This document shows positions 21,901 to 33,623 of a stretch of 64,000 bases of DNA, in pieces. The position numbers and the translations under genes are program-made. The first letter of the stretch is position 1. Every line of letters starts with the position of its first letter. Origin of the DNA: Guillardia theta CCMP2712 (taxonomy: Eukaryota; Cryptophyceae; Pyrenomonadales; Geminigeraceae); assembly GCF_000315625.1 (NCBI RefSeq), contig NW_005434630.1:68559-132558 (forward strand), written 5' to 3'. Below the pieces are notes generated by a model, which was not told where the DNA came from, made no database searches, and saw only the letters and a program-made list of their open reading frames with translations.

Positions 21901-24900
21901 CAGGTCGGCAGCGCTCAAGGTTCTCCCTGCCCGAAGGGATTTTACTGCCCTCAAATCAATGCCAGTGACGTTCGCCTTGAAGCATGTCCATTGCGCTCAA
22001 ACCTGATTCCTTGCCCTCCTGGAACCTTTCAGGATTTGGAAGGTCAAACAGACATAAATGCCTGCAAAGTATGCGGAGAAACACTTCTAAACATTTCCTT
22101 TCAGGGATACTACTGCCCAGAAAGCAACAGCACTGAGCAAACAGTCTGCCCTGCGGGACATTTTTGTTTGTCTGGACAGAGTAAGCCTATTGCTTGCCCA
22201 GCAGGCACATATAATCCCCTACAGGCAGCTAGTTCGATCCAGTCTTGCATAATTTGTCCAAGCAAGTATTATTGTCCTCTTGCCAGTACTGCACCCATCA
22301 GTTGTCCAGCTGGATCTTTCTGTGAGAATGGTTCATCAGTGAACACGACCTGTTACAGTGGTTACTATTGTCCTCCAAAGACTGCAGAGCCAATTCCGTG
22401 TCCATCTGGTGCTTACTGCCCGATTGCAAGTGTTACGCCTTCAGTTTGCTTCCCTGGCACTTTCTGCCCTTCGCTATCTCACTATCCTTCCCTGTGTCCT
22501 CTGGGAATGCATGGTGAATCGAATGTCAGCTTGAATCGGAGCTCAGTGGAGTCCTCCTGCATTGCATGTCCACCGGGAAAGTTTGGAGCAGATCCGCGAA
22601 GATTAACATGTGAGGACTGCAGACCAGGGTATGCTTGTTTCGGCAATACAACTCGCGGAGACCCAAGAAACGTAAGTTTGGACAGGGGAGAGCCTTGTCC
22701 AGCAGGCTATTACTGTCCCTTAGGGACTGGGCAACCTCTGTCCTGCCCGAAAGGAACGTTCAATGCAAAGGTAGAGGAAAGTGACCTGAGTTCCTGTCTT
22801 TCGTGCCCCATCAACTCATTCAACAACCTCACAGGACAAACAACATGTGTCCCCTGTGGGAGTACCGCAACATCCACCAACGATAGCCTTGCCTGCGTGT
22901 GCAAGGGAAGCAATAGGATATTTCATGCCTCAGATAGTGCCTGTAGATGTAAACAAGGTTACACGGTTTACAATGGATTAGGACAAGATCAAACTAATCT
23001 TGCAACGTCTGACGGTGTTCTTGACTGTGAGCCTATTATTCTCCCAAGGTGTACATCGAATCTTAGAAGCGAGGATGGGTCTTGTCTGTCACTTTGCTCC
23101 AATTCTGAATGTCCATCACCCCCGTGCTACTGTGATTCAAGTGGTTCAGACTACTGCAACAAGTCTTGTCCTTCGTACCAGGTGTCCCAAGCTCAGCAGC
23201 TGCAAGTAAGTCATTGATTGTGCGAGGAAGCAAGACTAACTTTGATCTCAGGTGGATTCTAGCGTTGGAACTACGATCGTTTGCAATTGTAAATGTCCTT
23301 TGGGCAGTTCGGACCCCAACTGCGCCGATCCCAATCAAGTTCCGATACAGACGTCGTACAACCTGTCGACTGACAGTGCTCAGAACACCATTCTGACGGT
23401 TATCAAGGCATCTGGAGTGTACAACTTTATTGTCAAAGGAATGAAAGAATCTTCTAAATCGTCAAACGCACTTTTTGTAGGTTCATCCGATACAGGTTTC
23501 TCAGGTCTTCTTGATGCGTCTCTGTCTTATTTTGAAAGCCTCGGGCTTACCAACTGTACTTTTGACGGACAAGGAGTCTGTCAAGCGACATCCCAGTCAC
23601 CAACGGCAAGAAGGAGACTCTTGTCCAGGGAGAAATCTTCTTCTCAATCATACAACCTCCGCGCACAAACACCAACTTCATCCTTCCAAGGAGTTGCCTC
23701 CCCCGTGCTTTGTATCAAAGCTGGCAATGGAGTCGTGTGGTCAGTCTCATCCAACAACATTTCAAGCCATTATCCTGTTTATAACGTCAACTCACTTCTC
23801 AACACGAACCCTGCGTTTGACTATGGTCCTTTCCTTCAACTAGCTACACAACTTCAGAATGGGTTGGTCATCGATTCGTTTTTCTACAACTTTCAGGATC
23901 CCGGAATATATGTGTTTCACGACGCGAGTGATGTAAGCAAACGAATGGTTGTAGGTGTAGTCAATCCAGTTCTTGACTGCCCAGCTGCTTTTGGATCTGG
24001 AAATGTGATACAGCCTCTATCAGCTTCGCTGATACAATCATTCCCGTCATCAGCTCCTTCCATGATGACCAGCCCGAATTACAATCTCATCATTGCACTT
24101 GCTGTTTCCTTTGGATCAGTCCTGCTATTCAGCGTAGTAATCGTTCTTTTGAGAAATCGCGTTGGATGGGGAATCACAAATTCGAAAGGGCCAGCGCATC
24201 GCAAGCTCAAGCTCAATCTTGGTTCACAACGCGACAATGTCAAGGCCGTACGATCAACAGCTGTCCTCGATGAGTTGCACAAACGTGACGACGGTTACAT
24301 TGATCTTGAAGGATTTAACGTGCAAATGCTTTTTGACAAATTGCAAGATCAGACTTTGTTGGTGACAGAGCAACTTACACAACAAAAGAATGATGTAAGA
24401 GAGTTCTATGACAAGCTCTCGCGAGAGACCTTGTCACTAAAGACAGTTATGAACATAAACTCGACTTCTAAGGAAAGTAATCATGAGCAAGTCCAAAAGG
24501 CTTTGAATCGCAAGGAACGAATTTTCTCAGAGATCCAGCGAAGGAAGGAGATTGGTGAACATACAAAATCTATGTGTCAAACCGCGTTGAAAACTTTGGA
24601 GTCTTATGTCCAGCCAGATATCAATTTCTTCAACACAAGCGCACTTTCTTTGAAGGAGGCAATCGATTTGATCCGTAAGAAATGCAGGAACCAAGGCTCT
24701 TCAGACGACCTGCACCGTATTCAAAGAGTTGTCAATGAGACAAAAACGGTGGTGCAAAGATGGAAATCAGCCGGTGGGATCTCGAAAGAGTTTGGCCTGG
24801 GGGCAAAACTGTTGGATGGGAAGAGGAAAGTTTTGAATAAGGTTGATTTGATCGACTCCTCTGGAAGGTTCAAACGACTGGATGGAATCCTTCAACTAGA

Positions 24901-27900
24901 CTCTCTGACAGGCTTGACGGTTCCATGCAGAGGGACGGAGATGCAAGTAGCAAAGCACGTTGTTCCTGTTCCTGATGACTGCTTTGTCCACCCTGCGACA
25001 GGACATGTCTTGCCGATTGAAGGCAATCTTGTATACAACGTGAGCGAAGGCAAACTTGAGCTTGTCTCAAACGTCTCAATCGAAGGACTGATGGAAAGAC
25101 CGATGTTCTACATACGTAACAAGCAGAATGCAGAGGGAGATTCTTACCCATCCAAGAAAGCTCCTTACACAAATTTGCTTCCAGCAAATAACTTCAGCCC
25201 TCCGTCCAACAAGAAAAGAAGCATGCTGGATCCTTTCACTGGGCTCGAAGTTGCCATCCTCGGAGTCACTCACGATCTCGAAACCGGAGAGCTTGTAGCC
25301 GTTGGGGGAAGTATGCCTGACGCCGTGACGGGGATCCTCAAGCCGATCAGCCTCTATGGGATTATGCAAGGAGTTCACTCGACAGCTCCTATCTTGATCA
25401 CCGGAGTGAAGATAGATGAGAGAACAGTAGTCCCTGTGCCTGTGGGCGGATGGTATGACGTCATGTGCTGTGAAGATGATTTCCTGACGTGTTGTCGCAG
25501 GCTGGACAAGGATCCCTCTGAGCAAGGCAAACCGATCTTTCTTGGAGCCGCTTTCAACGACGAGTTCTCTGGCCTCAAGCGGCACTGCACGATGAGCCTG
25601 CCGGATCCATTGAACAGAAGCTGTGTGATCCCGTACCAGAGCGACTTGCTGTTCCATCTCAAGCTGAACCATCACAAGCTTGTCGAAAGTTTGCTTCAGC
25701 AGACCGAGCATCTCAGCCACGTTCTCCAACAGAAATCGAAGAATGATCCACAAGAGATTGAAGGTCTACTTAGAAAGCTGAACGAGACTGACCACAAGTA
25801 CCACAAGATCAGAGACGTGCTGCTAGGAGAGATGAATGGCCCATGTCAGTCTCTAAATGTTTGCATAGCAAGCATGAAAGCGCTGGCTGAAGATGGAGGC
25901 CAAAGAGGGAGATTTTTCGACCCATATTTGTCCGAGGAGCTTCCGATCTTGCTAGGATGTAAGATGTATGATGAGCGACTGGAAGATGAGGTGATAGCGT
26001 TCGAGTTGCGGGATGACGGACAGACCGACGAAGCTGAAGTAGGAGGCTGCAGGACCCTTGACCCTGTAACAGGGAAAGTGTCAACTGTGAGCATCGGGGG
26101 TAGGATGCGAGACATCAAGACTGGCAGGATCCTTCCTGTGACGCATATTACAAGAGATGTGAGCACGAAAGAAGTCGTGCCAGACTCAAACCTCAGAATC
26201 TTTGCCAAGGAGAAGAGCTACAAGGCAGAGAATGGAGCTTCCATGGAACTGATTTCAGAGCTGCTGCAGAACCTCCTCTCGTCAAACAGCAACGGTCAAC
26301 TTCTACAGGAGCTAGTGCACAACGCAAAGCAGCTCAGCCCCACCCGTGGGAAGAACGTGCAGTTCGATCACTCGGTTCCACATTCTCCTGAGTTGGACGG
26401 GTTGGATCACCTGTACGAGATGGCAGCGGACGACATGCATGAGTTGATGACGGCGAACGAGCTTGAGACAGCTCCCACATTCGAGGAGAAGCTCGATGAG
26501 ATCATAGCCGATGTGAGGGCCAACAGCGATGAGTCGCTGCATGGAGAGATGGTCGAGAACAAAGCCAAGGCGCTGCAGGAGATGGAAGGATATTCTTCTC
26601 TGCTGGATTCATTGAGCCAAGAGATCCTCCAAGAGCTTGATGCCGCCAACGTGGGAGGCTCTCAAAAGGACAATGAGAGGATAGCAGAGATTATCTCGTC
26701 GCTCTTGCATCACGAGAAGCAGAGGCAGATGTCTGCATACGAAAGACTCGCACTCTCTGCCTTCGAAAAAGCGGCAAGGAGAAGGTCAAACCAGGACCTT
26801 GAAGCGAGGAACCTCGAGGAGCTGGAGAGCAACGGTGAGAATGTCTTGTTTGAGAAAGCCGCTCTCCGAATTCAACAAGATCATGACCAAGAGTTGGCAC
26901 GAACAACGGCAGAGATCGCCAAGGAAAACATCGAGAAGAGAAGCCGCGAGCTTGCACAGGAGCAAAAGCATCTACAGCAAGCGTTGATGTCTCTTGGACC
27001 CATCACAGACGAGCAAGTTCAGCTGCTACTAGCAGAGTATGACAAGACCGCTGACAGGTTGGAGGGTGTGAGCAGAAACGAGCTCATCAAACAAACCTTC
27101 GATGTCGAGAACAAGTTGGACTCCGCAAAAGGCCGGAAGCTTGCAAGGCTCCTTGAGAAGTCAGTTCAACCTGCCGCACAGGAGAGTCGTTGGAAGGCAA
27201 AGCTCGATGAAGCAGATGATATAGAATTGGCAGACATTCTTGAAAAGCATGATTACCTGCGAACAAGACTTGAGAATGCTCTGAAAACTTACGAAGAATC
27301 AGAAAAGAAAATGTTTGAGCGACAAGTGGACGAAGAGAACCGAAGGAGCGAGATGGAGCTAGAGTCCAGGTTCCTCTCTGCGCTGGATCAATCGGTGGAT
27401 GAAGAGGAGAAACAACGGATCCTCACGAGATATACCACAGATCTGACTGACTTGAAGCAGAAATTAGAGACCGATAAGAGGAAGCAAATGATGGACTTTG
27501 AAAACAGACTGCAACAGAAGCGAAAGAAGAAGCTGGAAGAGGAATACTTGGCCAAGATGAACCAAGAGGTGGACATGTTGAAAAGCAATGCGCCAAGAGG
27601 CGAGGCTCTCAAGTTGGGCTTAGAGATTGAGAATGCGGTCTATCAAGAGATCGAGAATGCGAGGTTGGCTTCAGCCTTGTTGAGCCAAGACGAGGCAGAT
27701 CTTGAGTCCTTGAGACAAGGTCTGAAGTCGACAGAAGAAGCTCAGGTCTCCGAGCTCATGATCAACTTAAGCAAGGAAGTTCAAGATGCGGACGCTGAGA
27801 CCAGAAACAAGCTGATCGCCAACCACGAGCTGAACATGGCGAGACTGAAAGCAGAGCTCGTGATCTCTCGGGGTCGAGAAGAAGAAGCTCTGGAGAAGAA

Positions 27901-30900
27901 GATCCAGGCAAGAAGGCAAAAGCGGCAGAAGGCGCTGGAGGATCAGCACCGGGAAGAGAAGAAGGCGATGGAAGAGAAAGACTTGCAGGAGGCGCTCAAG
28001 GAGATCGAGAGGATCAAGGCGATCTCGACTCACGCCATCCGCCAGGAGGAGCAACGAGCTAAGGAACACCTCGACATGTTGAACCGAGCCCAGGCTGAAA
28101 TCAAGTTGCTCCGCGAAGAGCTTGATTCTAAATCGAACATGTCCATATCTGCAGAGGAGAGGAGGTTCGAAGACAAGCTGAATGCACAGAACCTGTCCAA
28201 AGAAGAACGTGACCTGATGATCAGGAAGCATGAAGACGAGATAGGGCATATGAAGGCTCTGCTGAAGATGGATGCTGCCAAGCAGATTGCTTCCTTGGAA
28301 AGCAAGCTGCAGGCAAGAAAGGCTAAGAAACAAAAAACGCTGGAGTCCATGCACGAGCAAGAGACCTCCAAAGTTGAGCGTGAGTTCTCTTCGATTTCAG
28401 CCTCAATAAACGAAGCAGAAGCCAGGGGAGAGCATGAAGTGGAAGCAGAGATGGAGAAAGAAATACAAGGACAGATGAAAACTCTCTCTGAGAAGATTGA
28501 TCATCAACGAAACCTCATGGTCGAAGAAGAAAATTCCAAGTTTGAGGATCAATTGAAATCTGCTGAGTACTCTGGGATAACAGATGCGGACAGGGAACAG
28601 TTGATTCAACAGCACCAGCAGAACGTTTCGAAACTGACAGCATACATGGAGATGGAGAAGAACAAGAAGGAGCAGGAATTGAAAGACCGGCTCCAAGAAA
28701 GGAAGCAGAAGAGACTTCAGAAACTTGAGTTGGAGAAGCAGCGAAAGCAACAGGAGGAAGAGATCGATAGACAGCAAAAGGAGGAGATGGCAGAACTCGA
28801 GAGAAAGCATGAAGAAGAGATGAAGCTGGAGATGGAGAAAGTTGAGATGGAACTACAAGTAGAACGAGAAAGAGAACAACAGAAGCTGGCAAGAGAGATG
28901 TTGCTGTCCTCGGAATTCAGTGACAGCAAACAGAAGATGGAAGAGTCCAGCACAGAACGTGAGAAATTGATGGAGGACGCAGAAGAAAAAATGAATTTCA
29001 TGAAGAGCCGAATGGAAGTTGAGAAGGAAAAGCAGGAGAAGCTGCTGCAAGAAAGACTGGAGAAGAAGGCCAAGAAGAAAAGGGAAGAGATAGCGCGAAG
29101 ACAAGCCAAGCAAAAGGAAGAAAAGCTTCTGGAGCAGATACAGAGTGCTGAGACGATTCTTTATCAAGACGATCAATGGAAATCAATCGAGGAAGAAGAG
29201 AAAGGAGTCGTCCCACAAGCAATGACCGAAGAGTTTGAGAAAATGCTCCAAGCTGAGAAGGAAAAGATTGAACAGGAAATGAAAAAGACCATGGAAGAAC
29301 AACAAAGAATGAGAGAAGAGTTGAAGAAAAAACAGGAGGACGAGCGAAGATTGCTGGAGGAAGAGATGAAACGGGATCAAGAAATCTTTGAAGAAAATCT
29401 GAGGAAGGAGCAGGAAAAGAAAGCCGCAGAGCTGGAGGCAAGAAAGAGAACGATGCAGGAAGAGATGGAAAAGATGGCCGAGAATGTCACGGCAGAAGAG
29501 AGGGCCCTGCTGATCAAGAAGCATGAAGAGCAGATCCATCAACTGGAGCAGGAGAACATCAACAAACGAGCCATGGTGGACGAGGAGCTGCAGTCTAAGC
29601 TCGCCAAGAGGCGGAACAAGAAGAAGATGATCCAGGAGAAGAAGCAGCAGGAAGAAATCGCTCAACTCCAGGAGACCAACGTGCAGAGAGCCAAGATGAT
29701 GAAGAAACAGATGAGAGAGAAGGAGATAGAAGCGCTCAAGAAGATGGTGAAGGATGGAAACGAGGCTGAGGCTCTTCAAATCTTGTCCAAATCTCAGAGC
29801 GATGAGTTAGAAGAGGTCAAACTCCAGCAATCCGCCGAGTGCGCCAGACAGCTTGCGGCCTGCGAGACTCAAGAGCTGGCAGACAAGCTGGAAGCTGAGC
29901 TGAAGCTCAAGCACGACAACGAGCTCAGTGACATTAAGGCTGAGCATCAGTCGCAGCAGAGCGCGTTGCTGGGCGATGCACCACCCTCTGGGTCAGGCTC
30001 GATGAACAAGATCAACGAGATCGAGGTGAGAGCAGAGCAGCTGAGGCAGGAGAAGGAGGAGCTCAAGGCTAGGATCGAGGAGGAGATCAAGAGGATGGAG
30101 GTGGAGCATGAAAAGCAGATGCAGGAGGAGTTGGCCGTCTTCGAGAACAAGCGGAAGCAACTTGCCTCCCGAGCAGCCGATAGACGAAAACAGATGGAGA
30201 GTCGGATTTCTTCGGCTGCTTCCATGGGGCAGCAGACGAGGGAGGATGTACAGAAAACGTTTGAGGAGGAGAGGAACGCGCTAGACTCAGCTCTCTCCGA
30301 AGAGCAGCGAAGACAAGACGAGTGGCTGAAGCAGATGCTGAAACACAGAACGCAAGCGAAGCAAGATGCCATGAGGGGCAAGTACAGCGAGCAGCTCAAC
30401 AAGTACGAAGAGGTCATTCAAAGCTTGATGGACCGCGTCGGCAAGGAGGAGATGAATTTCCGGTCTCAGATGAGCAAGGAGGAAGCAGACAACGCATGGA
30501 AGGTTGTCTCCGTCGCCAAGTGGACCATGGCGAGCAAGTTGAACCGACCGGAAGTCAAAGCTGCCAACAAGTGGCTGCGCAAGACGTTCAATCGCAGCCT
30601 TCGCATGATGTACCCCAACATCAACCCCAACTACTTGAATGCCCTCCAATCCACCAGCAAAGTTGACCTCAGAGGGTCGAGGAGCGCCTGGAGCCTCAGG
30701 GAGAATTCTCCCCGCAAGGAGGTGAGTCCCGCGTGCCTCTCTCTCTCTCTCTCTCTCCTCTCACGTGCCTTGCAGCCCTCTGGCTCCCGCCCTTCCTCCG
30801 CCTTGCGCTCTCCGCACGACACGTCTCCGGACACGCCAGCGCTTCAACTTCAGCTCAGAAGGCAGCAGGTAAAGCCCCCTCTTGATTTCATTGACCTCGC

Positions 30901-31155
30901 TGACTCTGGAGCTTTTAGAGCGAGATCGAGAGGCTTAAGCGAGCCGTTGAAGATCAAAAGGCAGGTGGCGAGCAGCCCAGCTCGGAGGTTAACCGGTTCA
31001 AGATGGCGAGGTCAGAGTCGGCGTATGGGCCGTCCAAGGAGGAGGTGGTGGCGCTCCTCAAGGAGTGGGAGTCGCCGATCCTTCCCAAGCTGGAGGAAGT
31101 GGAGAGGCTGCTGAGACTTGTCTTGGAAGAGAAATATGCAACCCCTCTCAAGTGA
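6904..31155 (+). CDS. Giant receptor-like protein: Cys-rich GCC2/GCC3 array, propeller, TM, coiled coil
   Basis: The start is ATG 6904; the reading frame upstream begins with a TTG at 6880 and adds nothing. A signal peptide (LMFVCLLAALHGLISC) is followed by a ~230-residue beta-rich, N-glycosylation-rich region. From ~7680 there is an unusually long array of CPxGxYC / GTYS / CxxCPAGFYCP units (GCC2/GCC3, ephrin-receptor-like), interrupted at ~14750-15715 and ~17480-18450 by propeller-like sequence. The array resumes to ~23200. An intron at 23206-23251 joins in phase to the next exon. A single TM helix (IIALAVSFGSVLLFSVVIVL, ~24085-24150) precedes a DxxTG repeat region and a long Lys/Glu-rich coiled coil. 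Two 3' introns (30722-30775, 30869-30918) lead to the true end ...EKYATPLK with TGA at 31153-31155. Frames break at ~15443, ~18300-18446 and ~19920, inside and at the end of the tandem duplication. The intact protein would be roughly 8,000 residues. Role inferred: a surface sensor or adhesin linked to the cytoskeleton. Confidence 0.85.
14453..17186 (+). repeat. Tandem duplication inside giant gene, copy 1 (2,734 bp)
   Basis: The unit runs from the CCCACGGGAGATTGC word to the same word 2,734 bp later. The flanks are nearly identical to copy 2: 14453-15443 matches 17187-18177, with one A/G difference seen at ~15416 (GAC to GGC). 15713-17186 matches 18447-19920 with only a few substitutions. The middle (15444-15712) differs from copy 2 except for a ~43-bp core starting near 15519. 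The left part of this middle encodes a propeller-like strand (FGSVSSDVVRGLTVEGSGMF) in a frame that matches neither flank. The ORF from 6904 therefore stops at 15481-15483. Confidence 0.85.
17187..19920 (+). repeat. Tandem duplication inside giant gene, copy 2 (2,734 bp)
   Basis: Second copy at a constant offset of 2,734 bp. Here the left middle (18178-18260) keeps the reading frame (AINAYPSVSGVGVEVAAGW). The right middle (18303-18446) is AT-rich, contains a stop (18371-18373) and looks non-coding. At 19920 the copy ends abruptly and the frame shifts by one into the following Cys-rich sequence (RYFCPSPGS). This suggests loss of ~20 bp at the junction or an assembly join. Joining the left middle of this copy to the right middle of copy 1 would give a 2,739-bp, 913-codon in-frame unit. 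Confidence 0.85.
24866..26160 (+). other. Juxtamembrane DxxTG repeat region of the giant protein
   Basis: Just inside the membrane the giant protein has repeated ~20-residue units built on DxxTGxxxPI: LDSLTGLTVPC, HPATGHVLPIEG, LDPFTGLEVAILG, HDLETGELVAVGG, PDAVTGILKPISL, LDPVTGKVSTVSIGG and RDIKTGRILPVTH. They occur in two clusters (~24890-25360 and ~26050-26160), separated by helical linkers. I do not recognise a named domain with certainty. Regular spacing and the conserved Gly suggest short beta hairpins. The region links the TM helix to the coiled coil. Confidence 0.6.
26400..30720 (+). other. Coiled-coil region with recurring basic clusters in the giant protein
   Basis: About 1,400 residues of almost uninterrupted heptad-like Glu/Lys/Leu/Gln sequence. 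A recognisable sub-repeat recurs at ~27475, ~27870, ~28290, ~28660, ~29035 and ~29590. It consists of an acidic start (EERDLMIRKHE type), then a Met/Leu helix, then a basic box such as LQARKAKKQKTLE, LQERKQKRLQKLE or LAKRRNKKKMIQE. Spacing is about 120-190 residues. Homology to any particular motor or intermediate-filament linker cannot be claimed from composition alone. A long cytoplasmic stalk or cytoskeletal linker is the natural reading. Confidence 0.7.
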
Positions 31156-31221
31156 TCAAGGAGAGAAAGAAGAGTTAATACTTGAATGAATAGAGTGATT
31201 CAATGTTGTCACACTTTGTTT

Positions 31222-31461
31222 TCACTGATCACCAACGTCCCCTCCCTCTTCTCCACCTTTGTCAAGAATTTCCGCCGAACAAGTCCTTCCGGCACCTGCG
31301 ATCTCCGTCACGCTGACCTGGTCGAGACGAACATGTTCGTGAACCGTATCAACACAACTGGGCAGGCAGAAATGAGTTGATTGAGGGTCGCTCTTCATCG
31401 TCAAGTCAAACAATTCCTGCACGACACGTGAGATCTCAGTGTGACATCGAGCGCATGTCAA
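31222..31461 (-). other. Possible 3' exons of the DONSON-like gene
   Basis: Minus-strand sequence after a possible acceptor at ~31433 reads ISRVVQELFDLTMKSDPQ and VDTVHEHVRLDQ, followed by a possible donor. This would fit the C-terminal part that DONSON proteins normally have beyond the PTLLSPV motif. The link to the exon ending at 31711 is not resolved, and this may be chance coding potential. Confidence 0.3.
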
Positions 31462-31710
31462 CCAGCTTCTTGTCCAAACAATGAATCAGATCCTTGAGAT
31501 TGGACGGCAGCATCGGTCCCTCCAACTGCTTCTGAGGTCAGAGATCTCTCTCGCACCATCATCGCGACCGTGACGACGTTAAGCGAGTGTTGTCTATTGA
31601 TTGCTTTGACTGTTTCTGCCGTCAGATCCTACAAATGACGTGCATCACATTATGACACCTTGGCTTTGCTTCAGCGATATAGGTTTCAAGGTAGCAAAGA
31701 GAAAGGGAAT

Positions 31711-33168
31711 CTAACCCAGCCGGATCAGATACCAACGCAAGTGTCTAGATATGAATACCGGAGAAAGAAGAGTAGGAGAGGCTGAAAAATCCTGCAGAGT
31801 GCTTGAATTTTCGTGCAATAACCACACGTTGCATCACCATATTGTACAGAAAATCGTATAAAGATTGCACGTGAAAAGTTCCTTTGACGACACTGTTGCG
31901 GAAGTCTCACATCAGGCTCAACCTTTCAAATTCACTCACAGAAGAGATTGAGGGCTGCCATCTTTGACCAGCGTCCCGAGATTATGCCTCACTTCCCACT
32001 AGAGTGAGAGAGAGGGCGAGAGTGCCACAGCGTTGAAATGAAACACCTGGGAATGAAGTCGAAGATGCAAAGTCGCGCAGCTCTTGTAAGAGACTGAAAT
32101 TCTCGTCTCACTACGACGGAGAAGAAGCGAAAAGTTCACCTGAGATTGTCTGGGTCTTGTGACCCGTTGCGATCGTCGGGATCGAGCGGCATAGCAAACT
32201 CAACAATCTTGTCTCGCAACCCCTTGCGGAGCGACTGAAGACACGTGAATGAAGACACGTGAGAGAAGGAGAGAACCTTTGTTGAGCTCGAGATGAAAGC
32301 GATTTGCTCGGCTTTGGCTAAATCTTGAGAGGAAGAAACGACGTTAGGCGAGCTGTCGCGGAAAAGAACGTGAAAATCTTCGCTCATCAGGTAGAAATAT
32401 CTGCAGGTAATCGGTGAACGCAGATCTCAGAATTGGCCACGATACCGGCACTGGCCGTTCTTGTAGAGACGATAGAGCGAGTGCAAAGCATGTCTGAACT
32501 CTTGCTGATTCTTCTCCATCTCCTGCGTCCATCCAGAGTAAGCAAAAATTGAGTCGCTTGAAGCCAAAGCACTGACCTTCTCTTCCGCCTTGCTCCTTTG
32601 CACTGGTTCTCTTGTACTTAGCTGGGACGCATTCGACGGGTAACGCCATTGAATGAGAGCGCGAGCAAGCCTCTCCTCCTCGTTCATGTCTGAAGTTTCT
32701 CTTGCATGGGCCGGATAGAAACTTGCTACAGACGAGAACTTGTACTGCAACCAGCCCATTGGCTGTTCAGACTCAACCCGCAAGGTCTGCTTGATGGACC
32801 AATCTAGTGGCAGATCATCTAAGCTCACCTAGAATCTTCCTCAGGGTTGCTGTGATACCGCCTAAGACAGGGAGCCCACTCACCTTCAGTTTCTCATCCT
32901 TGGTTTCGTTGTGACTTGCCACTGCTCTCCCTCGGGAGGGCTTCACATGCTCGTTGTGATATCTTAAGCTTGACAAATCTAGTTCTTTCTTGTTCTTCAC
33001 TGTCTCTATCTCGCACTCTTTGCCCATGTTTGTCTGGAAGAAGTCCGCTGGCTTCACCACCCGCACGAGCTTCTCCTCCATGACTTCGAAACACTCCAAG
33101 TTCACCTCGATCTTGGTCTTGTCCACCCTGCCCCACAAGCTCAGAGTTCCTTCATACACTCTCCACAT
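31711..33168 (-). CDS. DONSON-like DNA replication factor
   Basis: DONSON is a replisome or replication-initiation protein acting with CMG helicase in the nucleus. Exons 33168-32884, 32828-32446, 32400-32277, 32234-32140, 32080-32047, 31998-31940, 31892-31828 and 31781-31711 join in phase to 371 aa. Family landmarks appear in order: LPLDWSIKQTLRVESEQPMG, then CRYFYLMSEDFHVLFR, AFISSSTK-SLRKGLRDKI with EFAMPLD, SLLVVKGTFHVQSLYDFLYN, and SPTLLSPVF. The join at CRYFY uses a 45-nt intron and recreates the expected motif. Animal DONSONs are longer at both ends. The N-terminus here is short, and extra 3' exons may exist down to ~31220. The assignment rests on motif order remembered from the family, not a search. 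Confidence 0.75.
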
Positions 33169-33623
33169 GCTCGCTTCCTTTTCTCCAGACTCACCCGCTC
33201 GCTCTCGTGCTGGCCGTCTCTATTCTGTCGGGTCTTTCTGCCATCTTCGCTTTCTTGAGTTCCCTCGCGTTCTCGTCGGCAGCTGCTGATCCATGGTTCT
33301 TCATACCATGTTGCACATTTCTCTCCTCCTCGACCCGCTCTCCCCCTCCCCCCTCCCCCCTCCCCTTCCTCCCCCCCCCTCCCCGGCATCGTCGCAGAAC
33401 CACTCGCCCCATTTTTCCCGCGTTTGCGCCGCTCACAGATTTACCGAGCCCGCCTCACTTTTTGTTTCAATGCCAGACTGCCATCAGACGCAACGAGAGG
33501 GAGGAGGTTGGAAGGAGAGGAGATGAGAGGAGATGAGCGAATGGTGGAGGAGGGAGTGGAGGGAGGGATTGGAGCTGGGAAGCTGAAGACAGACGTCTGA
33601 TTCAGTGGACATTCACTCCCAAC
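33169..33623. other. Divergent intergenic region
   Basis: A 455-bp interval between the divergent DONSON-like (-) and ankyrin (+) genes. It contains a C-rich run (CCCTCCCCCCTCCCC type, ~33340-33390) and a purine-rich run (~33490-33570) just before the ankyrin ATG. The ORFs in both directions are compositional. It presumably carries both promoters, but no specific element is recognisable. Confidence 0.5.

Noticed and set aside
30722-31114. Direct read-through C-terminus of the giant protein (Arg/Ser-rich end at 31114)
   Set aside because: Two canonical introns (30722-30775, 30869-30918) splice to a charged helical end continuing the coiled-coil style and stopping at 31155.
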